NCBI RefSeq assembly: GCF_002105535.1
Contig: NZ_CP015848.1
Span: forward strand, 4,020,341 to 4,084,340
Length of the DNA stretch: 64,000 nt
Source: Magnetospirillum sp. ME-1
GTDB lineage: Bacteria; Pseudomonadota; Alphaproteobacteria; Rhodospirillales; Magnetospirillaceae
Direction: 5' to 3'
The translations under genes and the position numbers were made by a program. This document shows positions 38,682-47,073 of the stretch, in pieces. The stretch's first letter is position 1, and each line of letters starts with the position of its first letter. A model generated the notes under the pieces. It was not told the DNA's origin, did not search any database, and worked only from the letters and a program-made list of their open reading frames with translations.

Positions 38682-39491
38682 ATGAAACGCCTGCTGCTTG
38701 CCGCCCTGGCGGCGCTATCGCTTGCCGCGCCCTCCGCCGTTGCCGAGGAACGCTTCATCACCCTGGCCTCGACCACATCGACCGAGCAGTCGGGGCTGTT
38801 CGGCCACCTGCTGCCCCAGTTCAAGGCCGAGACCGGCATCGAGGTCCGGGTGGTGGCGGTCGGCACCGGACAGGCGCTGAAGCTGGGCGAGCGCGGTGAC
38901 GCCGACGCCCTGCTGGTCCATGACCGGGCCGGCGAGGACCGCTTCGTGGCCGAGGGCTTTGGGCTGGACCGCCGCGACGTCATGTACAACGACTTCGTGG
39001 TGGTGGGCCCGGCCGCCGATCCCGCCGGCATCAAGGGCGGCAAGGACGCGGCCCGGGCCTTCGCCAGGATCGCCGCCGCCAAGGCGCCCTTCGCGTCCCG
39101 CGGCGACGATTCCGGCACCCATCGCAGCGAATTGCGCCTGTGGAAGAAGGCCGAGGTGGACATCAAGGCCGGCGGCGGCTGGTATCGCGAACTGGGAGCC
39201 GGCATGGGGCCGACGCTCAACACGGCGGCCGGCATGAACGCCTATGCCCTGGCCGACCGCGGCACCTGGGCCAGCTTCAAGAACCGCCAGTCGCTGGTCC
39301 TCCTGGTGGAAGGCGACCGCGCCCTGTTCAATCCCTACGGCTCGATCCTGGTCAATCCGGAGAAGCACAAGGGCGTCAAGGCCGCCGATGCCAAGGTCTG
39401 GCACCTGTGGCTGACCGGCCCCAAGGGCCAGGCCGCCATCGCCTCGTTCAAGATCGACGGCGAGCAGCTGTTCTTCGGCGAGTCCAAGTAG
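38682..39491 (+). CDS. tupA: Tungstate-binding protein TupA
   Basis: A 269-residue periplasmic solute-binding protein. Signal peptide: MKRLLL, hydrophobic run, PSAVAEE. The mature N terminus carries TLASTTSTEQSGLFGHLLP, the T-T-S-T motif typical of TupA oxyanion binding. VMYNDFVVVGPAADPAGI and ASRGDDSGTHRSELRLW are further family blocks. GAAAGGAA precedes the ATG. Supplies tungstate to TupBC. The presence of a tungsten AOR about 12 kb upstream in the window gives this importer an obvious client. Confidence 0.92.
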   Translation: MKRLLLAALAALSLAAPSAVAEERFITLASTTSTEQSGLFGHLLPQFKAETGIEVRVVAVGTGQALKLGERGDADALLVHDRAGEDRFVAEGFGLDRRDVMYNDFVVVGPAADPAGIKGGKDAARAFARIAAAKAPFASRGDDSGTHRSELRLWKKAEVDIKAGGGWYRELGAGMGPTLNTAAGMNAYALADRGTWASFKNRQSLVLLVEGDRALFNPYGSILVNPEKHKGVKAADAKVWHLWLTGPKGQAAIASFKIDGEQLFFGESK

Positions 39492-39506
39492 AAAGGGGAG
39501 GGTGCC

Positions 39507-40358
39507 ATGAATAGGCGAATGTTCCTGGGGGCGGCGATGGGGGCCGTTGGCGCGGCGTCCCTCGCCCAGGCGGCCGATCCGGCCGAGGTGGTGTTGCTGG
39601 GCAGCACCATCGGTCCCATCGATTCCGGCATCGTGCCCGCTTTGGCCAAGGCCTTCCATGCCCGCACCGGCGTCGTGGTGCGCTTCGTGGGTGCCGGCAC
39701 CGGGGCCACCTTGGAGATGTCCAAGCGGGGCGAGTTCGATCTGGTGATGGTCCACGCCCTGTCGCTGGAAAAGAAATTCATGGCCGATGGCTTCGGCATC
39801 GACCGCCGCGACGTCATGTACAACGACTTCGTCCTGCTGGGGCCGGCTGCCGATCCGGCCGGCATCAAGGGGATGAACGACCCCAAGGCGGCGTTGCGCC
39901 GGATTGCCGAGACCCAGGCCCGCTTCGTCACCCGGGGCGACAATTCCGGCACCCATGTGGCGGAAAAGGCCCTGTGGGAGAGGGCCGGGCTGCAACCCCA
40001 GGGCGCCTGGTACGAGGTGTTCGAGAAAGGCGCCAGCGGTAACGGCCCCACCCTCCGCCACGCCGATGACCGCGGCGCCTACGTGCTGATGGACCGGGCC
40101 ACCTGGCTGGTGCTGAAGGCCAGGCTGTCGCTGGCTCTGCTGGTGGAGAACCACGCGGACCTGTTCAATTTCATCGCCGTCATCCGCAGCAATCCCGAAC
40201 GCTTCCCCAAGGCCAATGCCGCCGGGGCGCTGCGATTCGCCGACTGGCTGGTGGGCGACGAGGCGCAAGGGCTGATCGCCGAATACGGCAAGGCGGAATA
40301 CGGCGCGCCGCTGTTCTTCGCCAATGCGGGCTCGAAGGTGCGGCCCCCCGGTCTGTGA
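39507..40358 (+). CDS. Second TupA-like binding protein with altered ligand motif
   Basis: A 283-residue periplasmic binding protein. Signal peptide near AASLAQAADPAE. It is clearly homologous to TupA just upstream (shared GFGIDRRDVMYNDFVLLGPA, RGDNSGTHVAEKALW and GNGPTLRHADDRGAYVLMDR). The T-T-S-T motif that contacts tungstate is replaced by LGSTIGPIDSGI, so binding may be to a different anion or with changed affinity. It uses no transporter of its own and would share TupBC. AGGGGAGG precedes the ATG. A strong terminator follows, so it is the last gene of the operon. Confidence 0.88.
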   Translation: MNRRMFLGAAMGAVGAASLAQAADPAEVVLLGSTIGPIDSGIVPALAKAFHARTGVVVRFVGAGTGATLEMSKRGEFDLVMVHALSLEKKFMADGFGIDRRDVMYNDFVLLGPAADPAGIKGMNDPKAALRRIAETQARFVTRGDNSGTHVAEKALWERAGLQPQGAWYEVFEKGASGNGPTLRHADDRGAYVLMDRATWLVLKARLSLALLVENHADLFNFIAVIRSNPERFPKANAAGALRFADWLVGDEAQGLIAEYGKAEYGAPLFFANAGSKVRPPGL

Positions 40359-40378
40359 GGCATTTCCTGAAACGACAA

Positions 40379-40414
40379 GGGCGCGGTCCCCTCGGCTGGC
40401 AGGGGATCGCGCCC
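40379..40414. terminator. Terminator of the tup operon
   Basis: Stem GGGCGCGGTCCCCT / AGGGGATCGCGCCC (one G-T pair), eight-base loop, then ATTTTC. It sits between the tup operon and the convergent small gene at 40431 and could serve both. Confidence 0.8.
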
Positions 40415-40430
40415 ATTTTCGTCCGGCTTT

Positions 40431-40625
40431 CTACTGGATGCGCTTCAGCAGAACGCGGATGTTGGGGTGGTGGTCGAAGGGGTCGCGGTACCAGGCGACG
40501 TCCTTGATCCGGTACCACTTGCCGCTTCGTGTCCTCAGGGCCTTGCCGATGGTCGGGCAGATATCCGCTTCAAAGCAGCGATTGATTTCACTCTTGTCGA
40601 ATGATTCGTGAATGACGTAGCGCAT
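40431..40625 (-). CDS. Small uncharacterised protein
   Basis: A 64-residue protein, charged and aromatic (MRYVIHESFDKSEINRCF; WYRIKDVAWYRDPFDHHPN). I do not recognise a family. Base composition is lower in GC than its neighbours and it is followed on its 5' side by an AT-rich gap, so recent arrival is possible. The ribosome site is weak. Flanked by the tup terminator. Confidence 0.55.
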   Translation of the reverse strand: MRYVIHESFDKSEINRCFEADICPTIGKALRTRSGKWYRIKDVAWYRDPFDHHPNIRVLLKRIQ

Positions 40626-40917
40626 GATAAACCAGCCATGTTTAAGGTTGCCAATTAAGCTTATCTTATAAAGATACTGGTCATCTGTCCGTGAAGGTGT
40701 TCACAGATAAAATTTTAAATAAATTTTTACTATAAATATCGCGGCCTTGACGCCAATGTCCCTAGCCAATCTCTGGGTTTGTTCGGTAACGGAAAGTAAT
40801 TTCGACGCGGCAACGGTTGAAGTCGGGCGGCCGAAGTGTCACCATATTGGGTATGGGCCGGATTCGTGGGCCGTTGTCGCTGTGGCGGCGCGCGGACGAT
40901 GGTTTGGAGAAAAGCGC
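40626..40917. other. AT-rich intergenic region before the RcdA homologue
   Basis: No convincing gene. Bases about 40645-40740 are strikingly AT-rich (AAATTTTAAATAAATTTTT) compared with a window above 65 percent GC by eye. They include an imperfect dyad, ATCTGT/ACAGAT with GTGAA/TTCAC inside (40683-40708). The second half is GC-rich and could encode extra N-terminal codons of the next gene, but lacks a good start. Probably holds divergent promoters. Confidence 0.5.
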
Positions 40918-41319
40918 ATGCCCCAGCCCGCTTTTTTTCGCAGAACCTACGACGAGACCATGACCTTGATGGTCGAGGCCCGGAACTATCTGACTTATGC
41001 CGAGCGTCGGGAACGCGAGCGGGTCGGCGGGATGATCGGCCTGCGCATGAGCTGCGAGGCCATGCGGGTCACTTCGCGCCTGACCCAGGTGATGGCGTGG
41101 CTGATGCTGCAGCGGGCGGTGCATGAGGGCGAGGTGGAGGTCGAGGACAGCTTGCGCGACGAATGCCGTCTGTCGGGGGCGGATGTCTGTCTGGACGAGA
41201 GTTTCAACTGCGACGAAACTCTGCCCAATCATCTGCGCAGCCTGATGGACCGTTCCTACCGCCTGTACGTCCGGGTGGCCAGACTGGAAGAGATGCTGGT
41301 GCAGCGGGTGCTGCATTAA
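40918..41319 (+). CDS. rcdA: RcdA-like (DUF1465) protein
   Basis: RcdA is an adaptor that helps ClpXP degrade the cell-cycle regulator CtrA in Caulobacter. The 133-residue helical protein matches the family (formerly DUF1465) in blocks such as RMSCEAMRVTSRLTQVMAWL and the following MLQRAVHEGEVEVED. It is somewhat shorter than Caulobacter RcdA, lacking part of its C-terminal tail that binds cargo. ATG at 40918 with TGGAGA seven bases before it; a reading from 40747 adds residues unlike the family. Next gene (28 bases on) is a membrane cyclase. Confidence 0.75.
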   Translation: MPQPAFFRRTYDETMTLMVEARNYLTYAERRERERVGGMIGLRMSCEAMRVTSRLTQVMAWLMLQRAVHEGEVEVEDSLRDECRLSGADVCLDESFNCDETLPNHLRSLMDRSYRLYVRVARLEEMLVQRVLH

Positions 41320-41347
41320 GCCTGATTGAATTGGGGGATGGGGCAAG

Positions 41348-43003
41348 ATGATGGTGTTGCGGTTTCGCGCCGACCTGCGCCTGGTGGGCGCATTGGTGAT
41401 TCTGGCATTCGTCATCTGCCATCTCGTCAATCACATGCTCGCCCTGATCTCGCTGGATGTCGCCATGGCGGGCCACGACGTCCTGATGGAGCCGTGGGAG
41501 GGCGCCATCGGCACGGGGCTGCTGCTGACGGCGGGCCTTACCCATTACCTCAATGCCCTGTGGGCGGTGTACGAGCGCCGGACCCTGCGCATGGGCGGCG
41601 TGGAGGCCTGGCAGCTGGGCCTGGGCCTGTCGATCCCGTTCCTGATGATCGTTCATCTGAGCGGTACCCGGCTGGGCGAATTGGTTCTGGGCCTGGAGCC
41701 CGGCTACCCGTCCGTCCTGCTCAGCCAGTGGGTCTTGAGCCCCTGGAAGGGAGTGAGCCAGGCGATACTGGTCCTGGTGGTCTGGGGCCATGCCTGTGCC
41801 GGGCTGCATCTGCGCTTCTCGATGCGCTCCGGCTACGACAGCGCCAGGCCCTGGCTGCTGGCCCTGGCGGTCGTCGTTCCCACCCTGTCGCTGGCCGGCT
41901 GGGTGGCCGGCGGCAGTTTCGTCATGCGGGCCGCCGCCGATCCCCAATGGACGGGCCGGGTGCTGGCCGAGGCCCATATGGGCCCCGATACGGCGGCGGA
42001 CACCTTGCGCCTGATGCTGATCGGGGTCGGGCTTCACGCTCTGCTGATCGCCTTGCCCCTCGGCGGCCGGGCCTTGAGGCTGCTAGGCGGCGGCAAGCGT
42101 CCCCAGCTCACCCATTCCAGCGGCCGGGTGATGCGCATGATGCCCGGGGCGTCGGTGCTCGAGACCTTGCAGGATCACGGGATCGCCCATGCCGCGGCCT
42201 GCGGGGGCAAGGCGCGCTGCACCACCTGCCGGGTGCGCGTTCGCGCCGGGGCCGACCGATTGCCGCCCCCCGGCCCGCAGGAGATGGCGGCCCTGACCCG
42301 AATCGAGGCCCCGCCCGAGGTTCGCCTGGCCTGCCAGCTGCGCCCCGACCACGATCTGGCGGTTCTGCCGCTGCTGCCCTCGGACGCCGCCGCCGCCGAA
42401 GGGCGGCTGCACGGAGGATTGGATGGGCGCGAGCGCCACGTGGTGGTGATGTTCGTCGATCTGCGGGGCTCGACCACCCTGGGCGAGGCCAAGATGCCCT
42501 ACGACATGCTGTTCATCCTGCACCGGTTCTTCCAGCAGATGACCCGCGCCCTGTCGGCCACCGGCGGACACTATTCCAACTTCACCGGCGACGGGTTGAT
42601 GGCGCTGTACGGGCTGAAGGTGGGGGATGCCGGCAAGATGGTGAAAGCGGCCCTGGCGGGGGCGCGTCAGATGGTGGCCGGTCTCGAGGCCTTGAACGCC
42701 GAACTGGCCATGGAGCTCTCGGCCCCCTTGCGCATGGGCATCGGCATCCATTACGGCGAGGCCATCGTCGGCACCATGGGGCCGCCCGGCGCCCAGATCG
42801 TCAGCGCCATCGGCGATACGGTCAACACCACCGCCCGCCTGGAGGGGCTGACCAAGGACCATGACTGCCTGCTGGTGCTGTCCGCCGCCGCCGCCCTGGC
42901 CGGCGGCCTGGACGTCGCCGGAGAGCCCCGGCATCAGGTGACGGTGAAGGGCCGGGTGGAGCCGGTGGAATTCTTCGCGTTCAGGGAAATTCCCGACAGA
43001 TAG
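41348..43003 (+). CDS. Redox-type class III nucleotide cyclase: haem-b-like anchor, [2Fe-2S] domain, cyclase
   Basis: A 551-residue protein. Residues about 10-250 form six helices with paired histidines (His25, His29, His66, His103, His148, His154) like a succinate dehydrogenase/fumarate reductase cytochrome b anchor. CyaC of Sinorhizobium meliloti has such a diheme anchor and responds to quinones. Residues about 260-345 form a plant-type ferredoxin domain with C-G-G-K-A-R-C-T-T-C and a distal LACQ cysteine. The cyclase domain (about 360-545) has metal Asp residues in VMFVDLRGSTTL and FTGDGLMALYG, and GDTVNTTARLE (transition-state Asn/Arg). Expected to make cAMP (possibly cGMP) in response to respiratory redox state. 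Follows the rcdA-like gene by 28 bases. Confidence 0.87.
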   Translation: MMVLRFRADLRLVGALVILAFVICHLVNHMLALISLDVAMAGHDVLMEPWEGAIGTGLLLTAGLTHYLNALWAVYERRTLRMGGVEAWQLGLGLSIPFLMIVHLSGTRLGELVLGLEPGYPSVLLSQWVLSPWKGVSQAILVLVVWGHACAGLHLRFSMRSGYDSARPWLLALAVVVPTLSLAGWVAGGSFVMRAAADPQWTGRVLAEAHMGPDTAADTLRLMLIGVGLHALLIALPLGGRALRLLGGGKRPQLTHSSGRVMRMMPGASVLETLQDHGIAHAAACGGKARCTTCRVRVRAGADRLPPPGPQEMAALTRIEAPPEVRLACQLRPDHDLAVLPLLPSDAAAAEGRLHGGLDGRERHVVVMFVDLRGSTTLGEAKMPYDMLFILHRFFQQMTRALSATGGHYSNFTGDGLMALYGLKVGDAGKMVKAALAGARQMVAGLEALNAELAMELSAPLRMGIGIHYGEAIVGTMGPPGAQIVSAIGDTVNTTARLEGLTKDHDCLLVLSAAAALAGGLDVAGEPRHQVTVKGRVEPVEFFAFREIPDR

Positions 43004-43017
43004 GCAGAAGGGGACGG

Positions 43018-44760
43018 CTAGCGCCAGACCACTTCCCACAGTTGGAACTTTTCCTTGAAGCCCTTCAGGGAGTGGGTGCCGCCGTCCACGAAGGTGCCCA
43101 CCGGCCCGGCCAGATCCTTCACCGACTGGGTGCAGAGGATCTGATCGGAATCGGTGGCGGCGCAGACGCGGGCCGAGAGCTGGACGGTGGAGCCGAACAG
43201 GTCGTCCTCTTCCTGAATGGGTTCGCCGGCGTTCAGCCCGATGCGCAGATGCAGCGGCAGGTTGGGCTGCTTCTCGTTGTGGGCGGTGACCTGGCGCTGG
43301 ACCTGGACCATGGCTTCCACCGCATTGGCCGCCGAGGCGAAGGAGGCCATGATGCCGTCGCCCGTGTGCTTGACCTCGCGCCCGGCGAACTGGGTCAGCG
43401 CCGTGCGCACGATGGCGTTGTGCTTGCGCACGATCTCCTGCGCCGCCTGGTCGCCGCGCGCCTGGGTCAGGTCGGTGGAGCCCACCATGTCGGTGAAGAC
43501 CACGGTCATCAGGCCCGACGCCTTCTTCTCGGCGGCGGGCTTGTTCCAGTCCTTCAGCGAGGACTGGAGCTTGATCATCGGCGTTCCCTCGTCGCCCTCC
43601 GCCCAGGATTCCATGGAGGACTTGCCCGCTTCGAACATGCGGGCATAGCGCTGTTCGCCCATGTATCCCGGCACCTTGTCGTAGAAGAGGGCCGCCTGGT
43701 CGCCCGGCGTGCCCAGCTTCTCGATGATCGACTTCAGCAGCTTGCGCTGGCCCGCCGAATCCAGCTTCTGGGCCCGGGCGATGGTCTGGACGGCGCCGGC
43801 CATGAACAGGTTGAGGCCGAAGGTGGTGTACTTGTCGGTGCTGGGCGCGACCTGGCGGACGATCTCCATGGACTTGTCCACGAAGCGGTCGGTGACCTTT
43901 CTGGTGGCCTCCAGGGCCGGGGTGGAGGGGATGGCATCCACCGCCGCTTCGGCCGCCGACGGCTCCTCGGGCAGGGCGGCCTGAGGCGGGGGCTCTTCCT
44001 CCGCGGGCGGCGGGGGCGGTTCCGGCTCGGGGTCGTCGCCCCAGGTCTCGGGAATCATCTCCGCCTCGGCCTTCCGGGCCAGCTTGTTCAGCGACTTCTT
44101 CACCGCTTCCGAGGGTTGCGGCCTGGGGGGCGGAGCCGCCACCGAGCCGCCCCGGTTGAACTGGATGTTGGCGTTGCGCGGCATGAAGCGCAGGCCCAGC
44201 GGCACGGCGGTCATCAGGAACACCAGACCGAACACCAGCACCAGCATCTGCCCATATTCGTCGGGGGTGATGCGGAAACCGAAATCGTAGAGGAAGACGA
44301 TGGCGGACGGCACCAGGCGCAATGCCCCCAAACCCAACCCCGACGCCACCAGCAAAATGACGGTCAGGCGCAGGATCATGGCGCCGGCCCCGATGGAGGG
44401 GCCGCTGGTCCGCGCCCTGGCGGCCTTGGCGGCCTTCTTGGCCGCCGCCGCCTTGGCGGCGCCGCCCCCTTTGCCGGAATCCCTGCCCGAGCCGCCGCCG
44501 CCGCCGCCGCCCTTGCCGCCGCCCGCCGCCGCGCCCTTCTTGGGCTGGACGTTGTGGCCGGACATGTAGACTTCGGCTTCGTCGAAGACGTTGGTGTCGG
44601 TGTTGTAGGTTTCGCGCAGCACTTTGGTGCGCACGCCAAGGGTGTTTTCCAACTCCTTGGCCTCGCGGACAGCCTCGTCACGCTCCAGCCGCGGGAAGCG
44701 TGCGTGCAGCATCCACCCCCGGCCTTCCATGACGTAAACTTCAAAATGAACGATGATCAT
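43018..44760 (-). CDS. Membrane-bound class III nucleotide cyclase with unusual N-terminal domain
   Basis: A 580-residue protein. The first ~70 residues form a small soluble domain (IIVHFEVYVMEGRGWMLHAR; TKVLRETYNTDTNVFDEAEV) I cannot name. Next come a Gly-rich linker with eight-plus consecutive Gly-rich residues and a Lys/Ala-rich stretch, then two membrane helices (about 130-200). A Pro/Glu-rich cytosolic region and a helical segment (about 290-390) follow. The C-terminal cyclase (about 405-575) has VVFTDMVGSTDLTQ, HTGDGIMASFAS and FGSTVQLSARVC. Metal aspartates and the Arg are intact; the Asn position is Gln (VQLSAR). The start at 44760 is ATG; GTG at 44790 is possible. Convergent with the redox cyclase, 14 bases apart. 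Confidence 0.85.
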   Translation of the reverse strand: MIIVHFEVYVMEGRGWMLHARFPRLERDEAVREAKELENTLGVRTKVLRETYNTDTNVFDEAEVYMSGHNVQPKKGAAAGGGKGGGGGGGSGRDSGKGGGAAKAAAAKKAAKAARARTSGPSIGAGAMILRLTVILLVASGLGLGALRLVPSAIVFLYDFGFRITPDEYGQMLVLVFGLVFLMTAVPLGLRFMPRNANIQFNRGGSVAAPPPRPQPSEAVKKSLNKLARKAEAEMIPETWGDDPEPEPPPPPAEEEPPPQAALPEEPSAAEAAVDAIPSTPALEATRKVTDRFVDKSMEIVRQVAPSTDKYTTFGLNLFMAGAVQTIARAQKLDSAGQRKLLKSIIEKLGTPGDQAALFYDKVPGYMGEQRYARMFEAGKSSMESWAEGDEGTPMIKLQSSLKDWNKPAAEKKASGLMTVVFTDMVGSTDLTQARGDQAAQEIVRKHNAIVRTALTQFAGREVKHTGDGIMASFASAANAVEAMVQVQRQVTAHNEKQPNLPLHLRIGLNAGEPIQEEDDLFGSTVQLSARVCAATDSDQILCTQSVKDLAGPVGTFVDGGTHSLKGFKEKFQLWEVVWR

Positions 44761-44889
44761 GTCCGCCCAATCACCGTCTTGGCCAATCACAGTTTGGCTT
44801 CAATTACAATTCAGCCAGGGAGTATCGCAGCTCCCTTATTAAAAATTTGCTCTACCCGTAGAACGTCAAGAAGTCCACTGCAAACACTT

Positions 44890-44912
44890 TCGGCCGGCAT
44901 GAAGCCGGCCGA
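44890..44912. terminator. Hairpin downstream of rpmE
   Basis: TCGGCCGGC and GCCGGCCGA pair around ATGAA. It lies about 70 bases past the end of rpmE (minus strand). No T run, so termination is uncertain. Confidence 0.45.
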
Positions 44913-44983
44913 TCGTGCAGTCTGATAACTTAGCGCAGGCAAACGCCGCCTGGCCGTGGCCAGTCCGGCATTCCCCATTTCCC

Positions 44984-45217
44984 TTAGGAATTGGTCGACT
45001 TGATGCCGAAGCCTTCGAAGCGCTTCTTGAACTTGGCGAGCTGGCCGGCGGTATCGACCATGCGATGCACGCCGGTCCAGGCCGGGTGCGACTTGGGATC
45101 GATATCCAGGCGCAGGGTGTCGCCAGCCTTGCCCATGGTGGACCGGGTCTTGTACTCGGTGCCGTCCGTCATCACCACGTTGATCTCGTGGTAGTCGGGA
45201 TGAATGTTGTCCTTCAT
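44984..45217 (-). CDS. rpmE: 50S ribosomal protein L31 (zinc-free form)
   Basis: A 77-residue protein matching L31 ([52 protein letters not shown]). The Cys residues that bind zinc in E. coli L31 are absent, so this is the C-minus type. That type does not require zinc and in many bacteria is the main form, or a zinc-starvation form. Single gene divergent from cyaY. Confidence 0.95.
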   Translation of the reverse strand: MKDNIHPDYHEINVVMTDGTEYKTRSTMGKAGDTLRLDIDPKSHPAWTGVHRMVDTAGQLAKFKKRFEGFGIKSTNS

Positions 45218-45339
45218 AGCCTGAAGCTCCGCAAATCGAAGGCGCGTATATAGCCAAAAGCGGACCGGGGCGCAAGCGGTCCTTCACCCTTGGGCGGAAT
45301 TTGGGTTAGCATCCGCTCCCCCCAATCCGGAGAACCCCC

Positions 45340-45645
45340 ATGAGCCTCGATGAAAGCCGCTTCGCCAGCCTTGCCGACCCGTTGCTGGAGCGCATCGCCG
45401 ACGCGGTCGAGGATGCCATGGACGATGCCGACGCCGACCTGCATGCCGGCATCCTGACGCTCACCCTGCCGGGCATCGGCCAGTACGTCATCAACAAGCA
45501 TTCCCCCAACCGGGAAATCTGGCTGTCCTCGCCCAAAAGCGGCGCCCATCACTTCGGCTGGAACGGTGAAAAGTGGATGTCCACCCGCAATGCCGAGATC
45601 GAGTTGCTGGGCCTGCTGCTGGCCGAGATCGGCGTGGCGGTGTGA
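45340..45645 (+). CDS. cyaY: Bacterial frataxin CyaY
   Basis: A 101-residue frataxin homologue that binds iron and modulates IscS activity during Fe-S cluster assembly. The acidic first helix (FASLADPLLERIADAVEDAM, then DDADAD) and the sheet with ILTLTLPGIGQYVINKH, EIWLSSPKSGAHHFGW and KWMSTRN match CyaY. It lies about 4 kb before the isc operon. Followed by a dispersed inverted repeat. Confidence 0.93.
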   Translation: MSLDESRFASLADPLLERIADAVEDAMDDADADLHAGILTLTLPGIGQYVINKHSPNREIWLSSPKSGAHHFGWNGEKWMSTRNAEIELLGLLLAEIGVAV

Positions 45646-45652
45646 GCCGCTC

Positions 45653-45736
45653 GTCATCCTGAGCGTAAGCGAAGGATCTTTCAGCCACCGGCAGGCGGCT
45701 TTGGTGAAAGATGCTTCGCCTGGCGCTCGGCATGAC
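45653..45736. repeat. Dispersed inverted-repeat element, copy 1
   Basis: Imperfect inverted repeat. The left arm GTCATCCTGAGCG...GAAGGATCTTTCA pairs with the right arm TGAAAGATGCTTCGCC...GGCATGAC. The same wording recurs at 57092-57169. It lies between cyaY and the convergent tyrS. Confidence 0.75.
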
Positions 45737-45748
45737 AAGGGAGGGGCT

Positions 45749-46996
45749 TCAGACCGCCTTCACCAGGATGTGGCGCTTCTTGCCGGCGGTCAGCTTGACG
45801 GCGCCGTCCTTAAGGTCGCCATTGCCCACCGGCCGGGCCTCGTCCACCGCCTGGTCGTTGACCTTGCCGCCGCCGCCCTTCAAGAGACGGCGGGCCTCGC
45901 CGTTGGAGGCGGCCAGGCCGGCGCGCACGAACAGGGCGAAGGCGGGAATGCCCGCCGCCAGTTCGGCGGCCGGAATCTCGATGGTGGGCAGGTCGGCCGA
46001 GGCCACGCCCTGCTCGAAGGTCTGGCGCGCCGTCTCGGCGGCCTGGAGCGCGGCGGCTTCGCCGTGGCACAGGCGGGTGACCTCGTTGGCGAGGATCTTC
46101 TTGGCCTCGTTGATCTCGGCGCCCTGGAGCGCCTCGAGCTTGGCGATCTCGGACAGCGGCAGTTCGGTGTAGAGCTTGAGGAAGCGGCCGACGTCGGCGT
46201 CCTCGGTGTTGCGCCAGTACTGCCAGAACTCCCAGGCGCTCAGCATGTCGTCGTTCAGCCACACGGCGCCGTTGACGGTCTTGCCCATCTTGGCGCCCGA
46301 GCTGGTGGTCAGCAGCGGGCTGGTCAGGCCGAACAGCTCGGCCTGGTCGCAGCGGCGGCCCAACTCGACGCCGTTGATGATGTTGCCCCACTGGTCCGAG
46401 CCGCCCATCTGCAGGATGCACTTGTTGCGGCGGAACAACTCGAGGAAGTCGTAGCCCTGCAGCAGCATGTAGTTGAACTCGAGGAAGGTCAGCGGCTGCT
46501 CGCGCTCGAGCCGCAGCTTGACCGAATCGAAGGTCAGCATGCGGTTGATGGTGAAATGGTGGCCGTAATCGCGCAGGAAGTCGATGTAGTTCAGCTTGTC
46601 CAGCCAGTCGGCGTTGTTGACCATCATGGCGTCGGTGGCGCCGTTGCCGAAGCTCAGGTACTTGGTGAACACCGTCCTGATGCCCGCCATGTTGGTGGCG
46701 ATGACCTCGTCGGTCAGCATCTTGCGGGCTTCGTCCTTGCCGGTGGGGTCGCCGATGCGGGTGGTGCCGCCGCCCATGAGCACGATGGGCTTGTGGCCGG
46801 TCTTCTGCCACCAGCGCAGCAGCATGATCTGCATCAGCCCGCCCACATGCAGCGAGGTGGCGGTGCAGTCGAAGCCGATATAGGCAGCCTGGCACCCCTC
46901 GGTCAGGCGCTTGTCCAGCGTCTCCAGGTCGGTACACTGGTGCATGTAGCCGCGCTCGGTGACGATACGCAGGAAATCGGACTTGAGAGAGGTCAT
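45749..46996 (-). CDS. tyrS: Tyrosyl-tRNA synthetase TyrS
   Basis: Class I synthetase charging tRNA-Tyr. The 415-residue protein has the HIGH-equivalent in [14 protein letters not shown] and the KMSKS-equivalent as [11 protein letters not shown]. Tyrosine pocket blocks are YIGFDCT and [18 protein letters not shown]-terminal S4 RNA-binding domain ([20 protein letters not shown]) completes the usual architecture. The start at 46996 (M-T-S-L-K) is preceded by GAGCGG-like bases; longer readings to 47074 run into the anmK promoter space. Divergent from anmK. Confidence 0.96.
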   Translation of the reverse strand: MTSLKSDFLRIVTERGYMHQCTDLETLDKRLTEGCQAAYIGFDCTATSLHVGGLMQIMLLRWWQKTGHKPIVLMGGGTTRIGDPTGKDEARKMLTDEVIATNMAGIRTVFTKYLSFGNGATDAMMVNNADWLDKLNYIDFLRDYGHHFTINRMLTFDSVKLRLEREQPLTFLEFNYMLLQGYDFLELFRRNKCILQMGGSDQWGNIINGVELGRRCDQAELFGLTSPLLTTSSGAKMGKTVNGAVWLNDDMLSAWEFWQYWRNTEDADVGRFLKLYTELPLSEIAKLEALQGAEINEAKKILANEVTRLCHGEAAALQAAETARQTFEQGVASADLPTIEIPAAELAAGIPAFALFVRAGLAASNGEARRLLKGGGGKVNDQAVDEARPVGNGDLKDGAVKLTAGKKRHILVKAV

Positions 46997-47073
46997 GGCG
47001 CGCCCGTTCGGCTTGCTGGGAAGAGGCCGCTCGTTTATCACACTTGGGTGAACGCCACAATCGGGGGGACGCA

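Noticed and set aside
40626-40740. CtrA boxes (TTAA-N7-TTAA) upstream of the RcdA homologue
   Set aside because: The AT-rich stretch has TTAA-like pieces, for example two spaced by nine bases, but not the required seven-base spacing.
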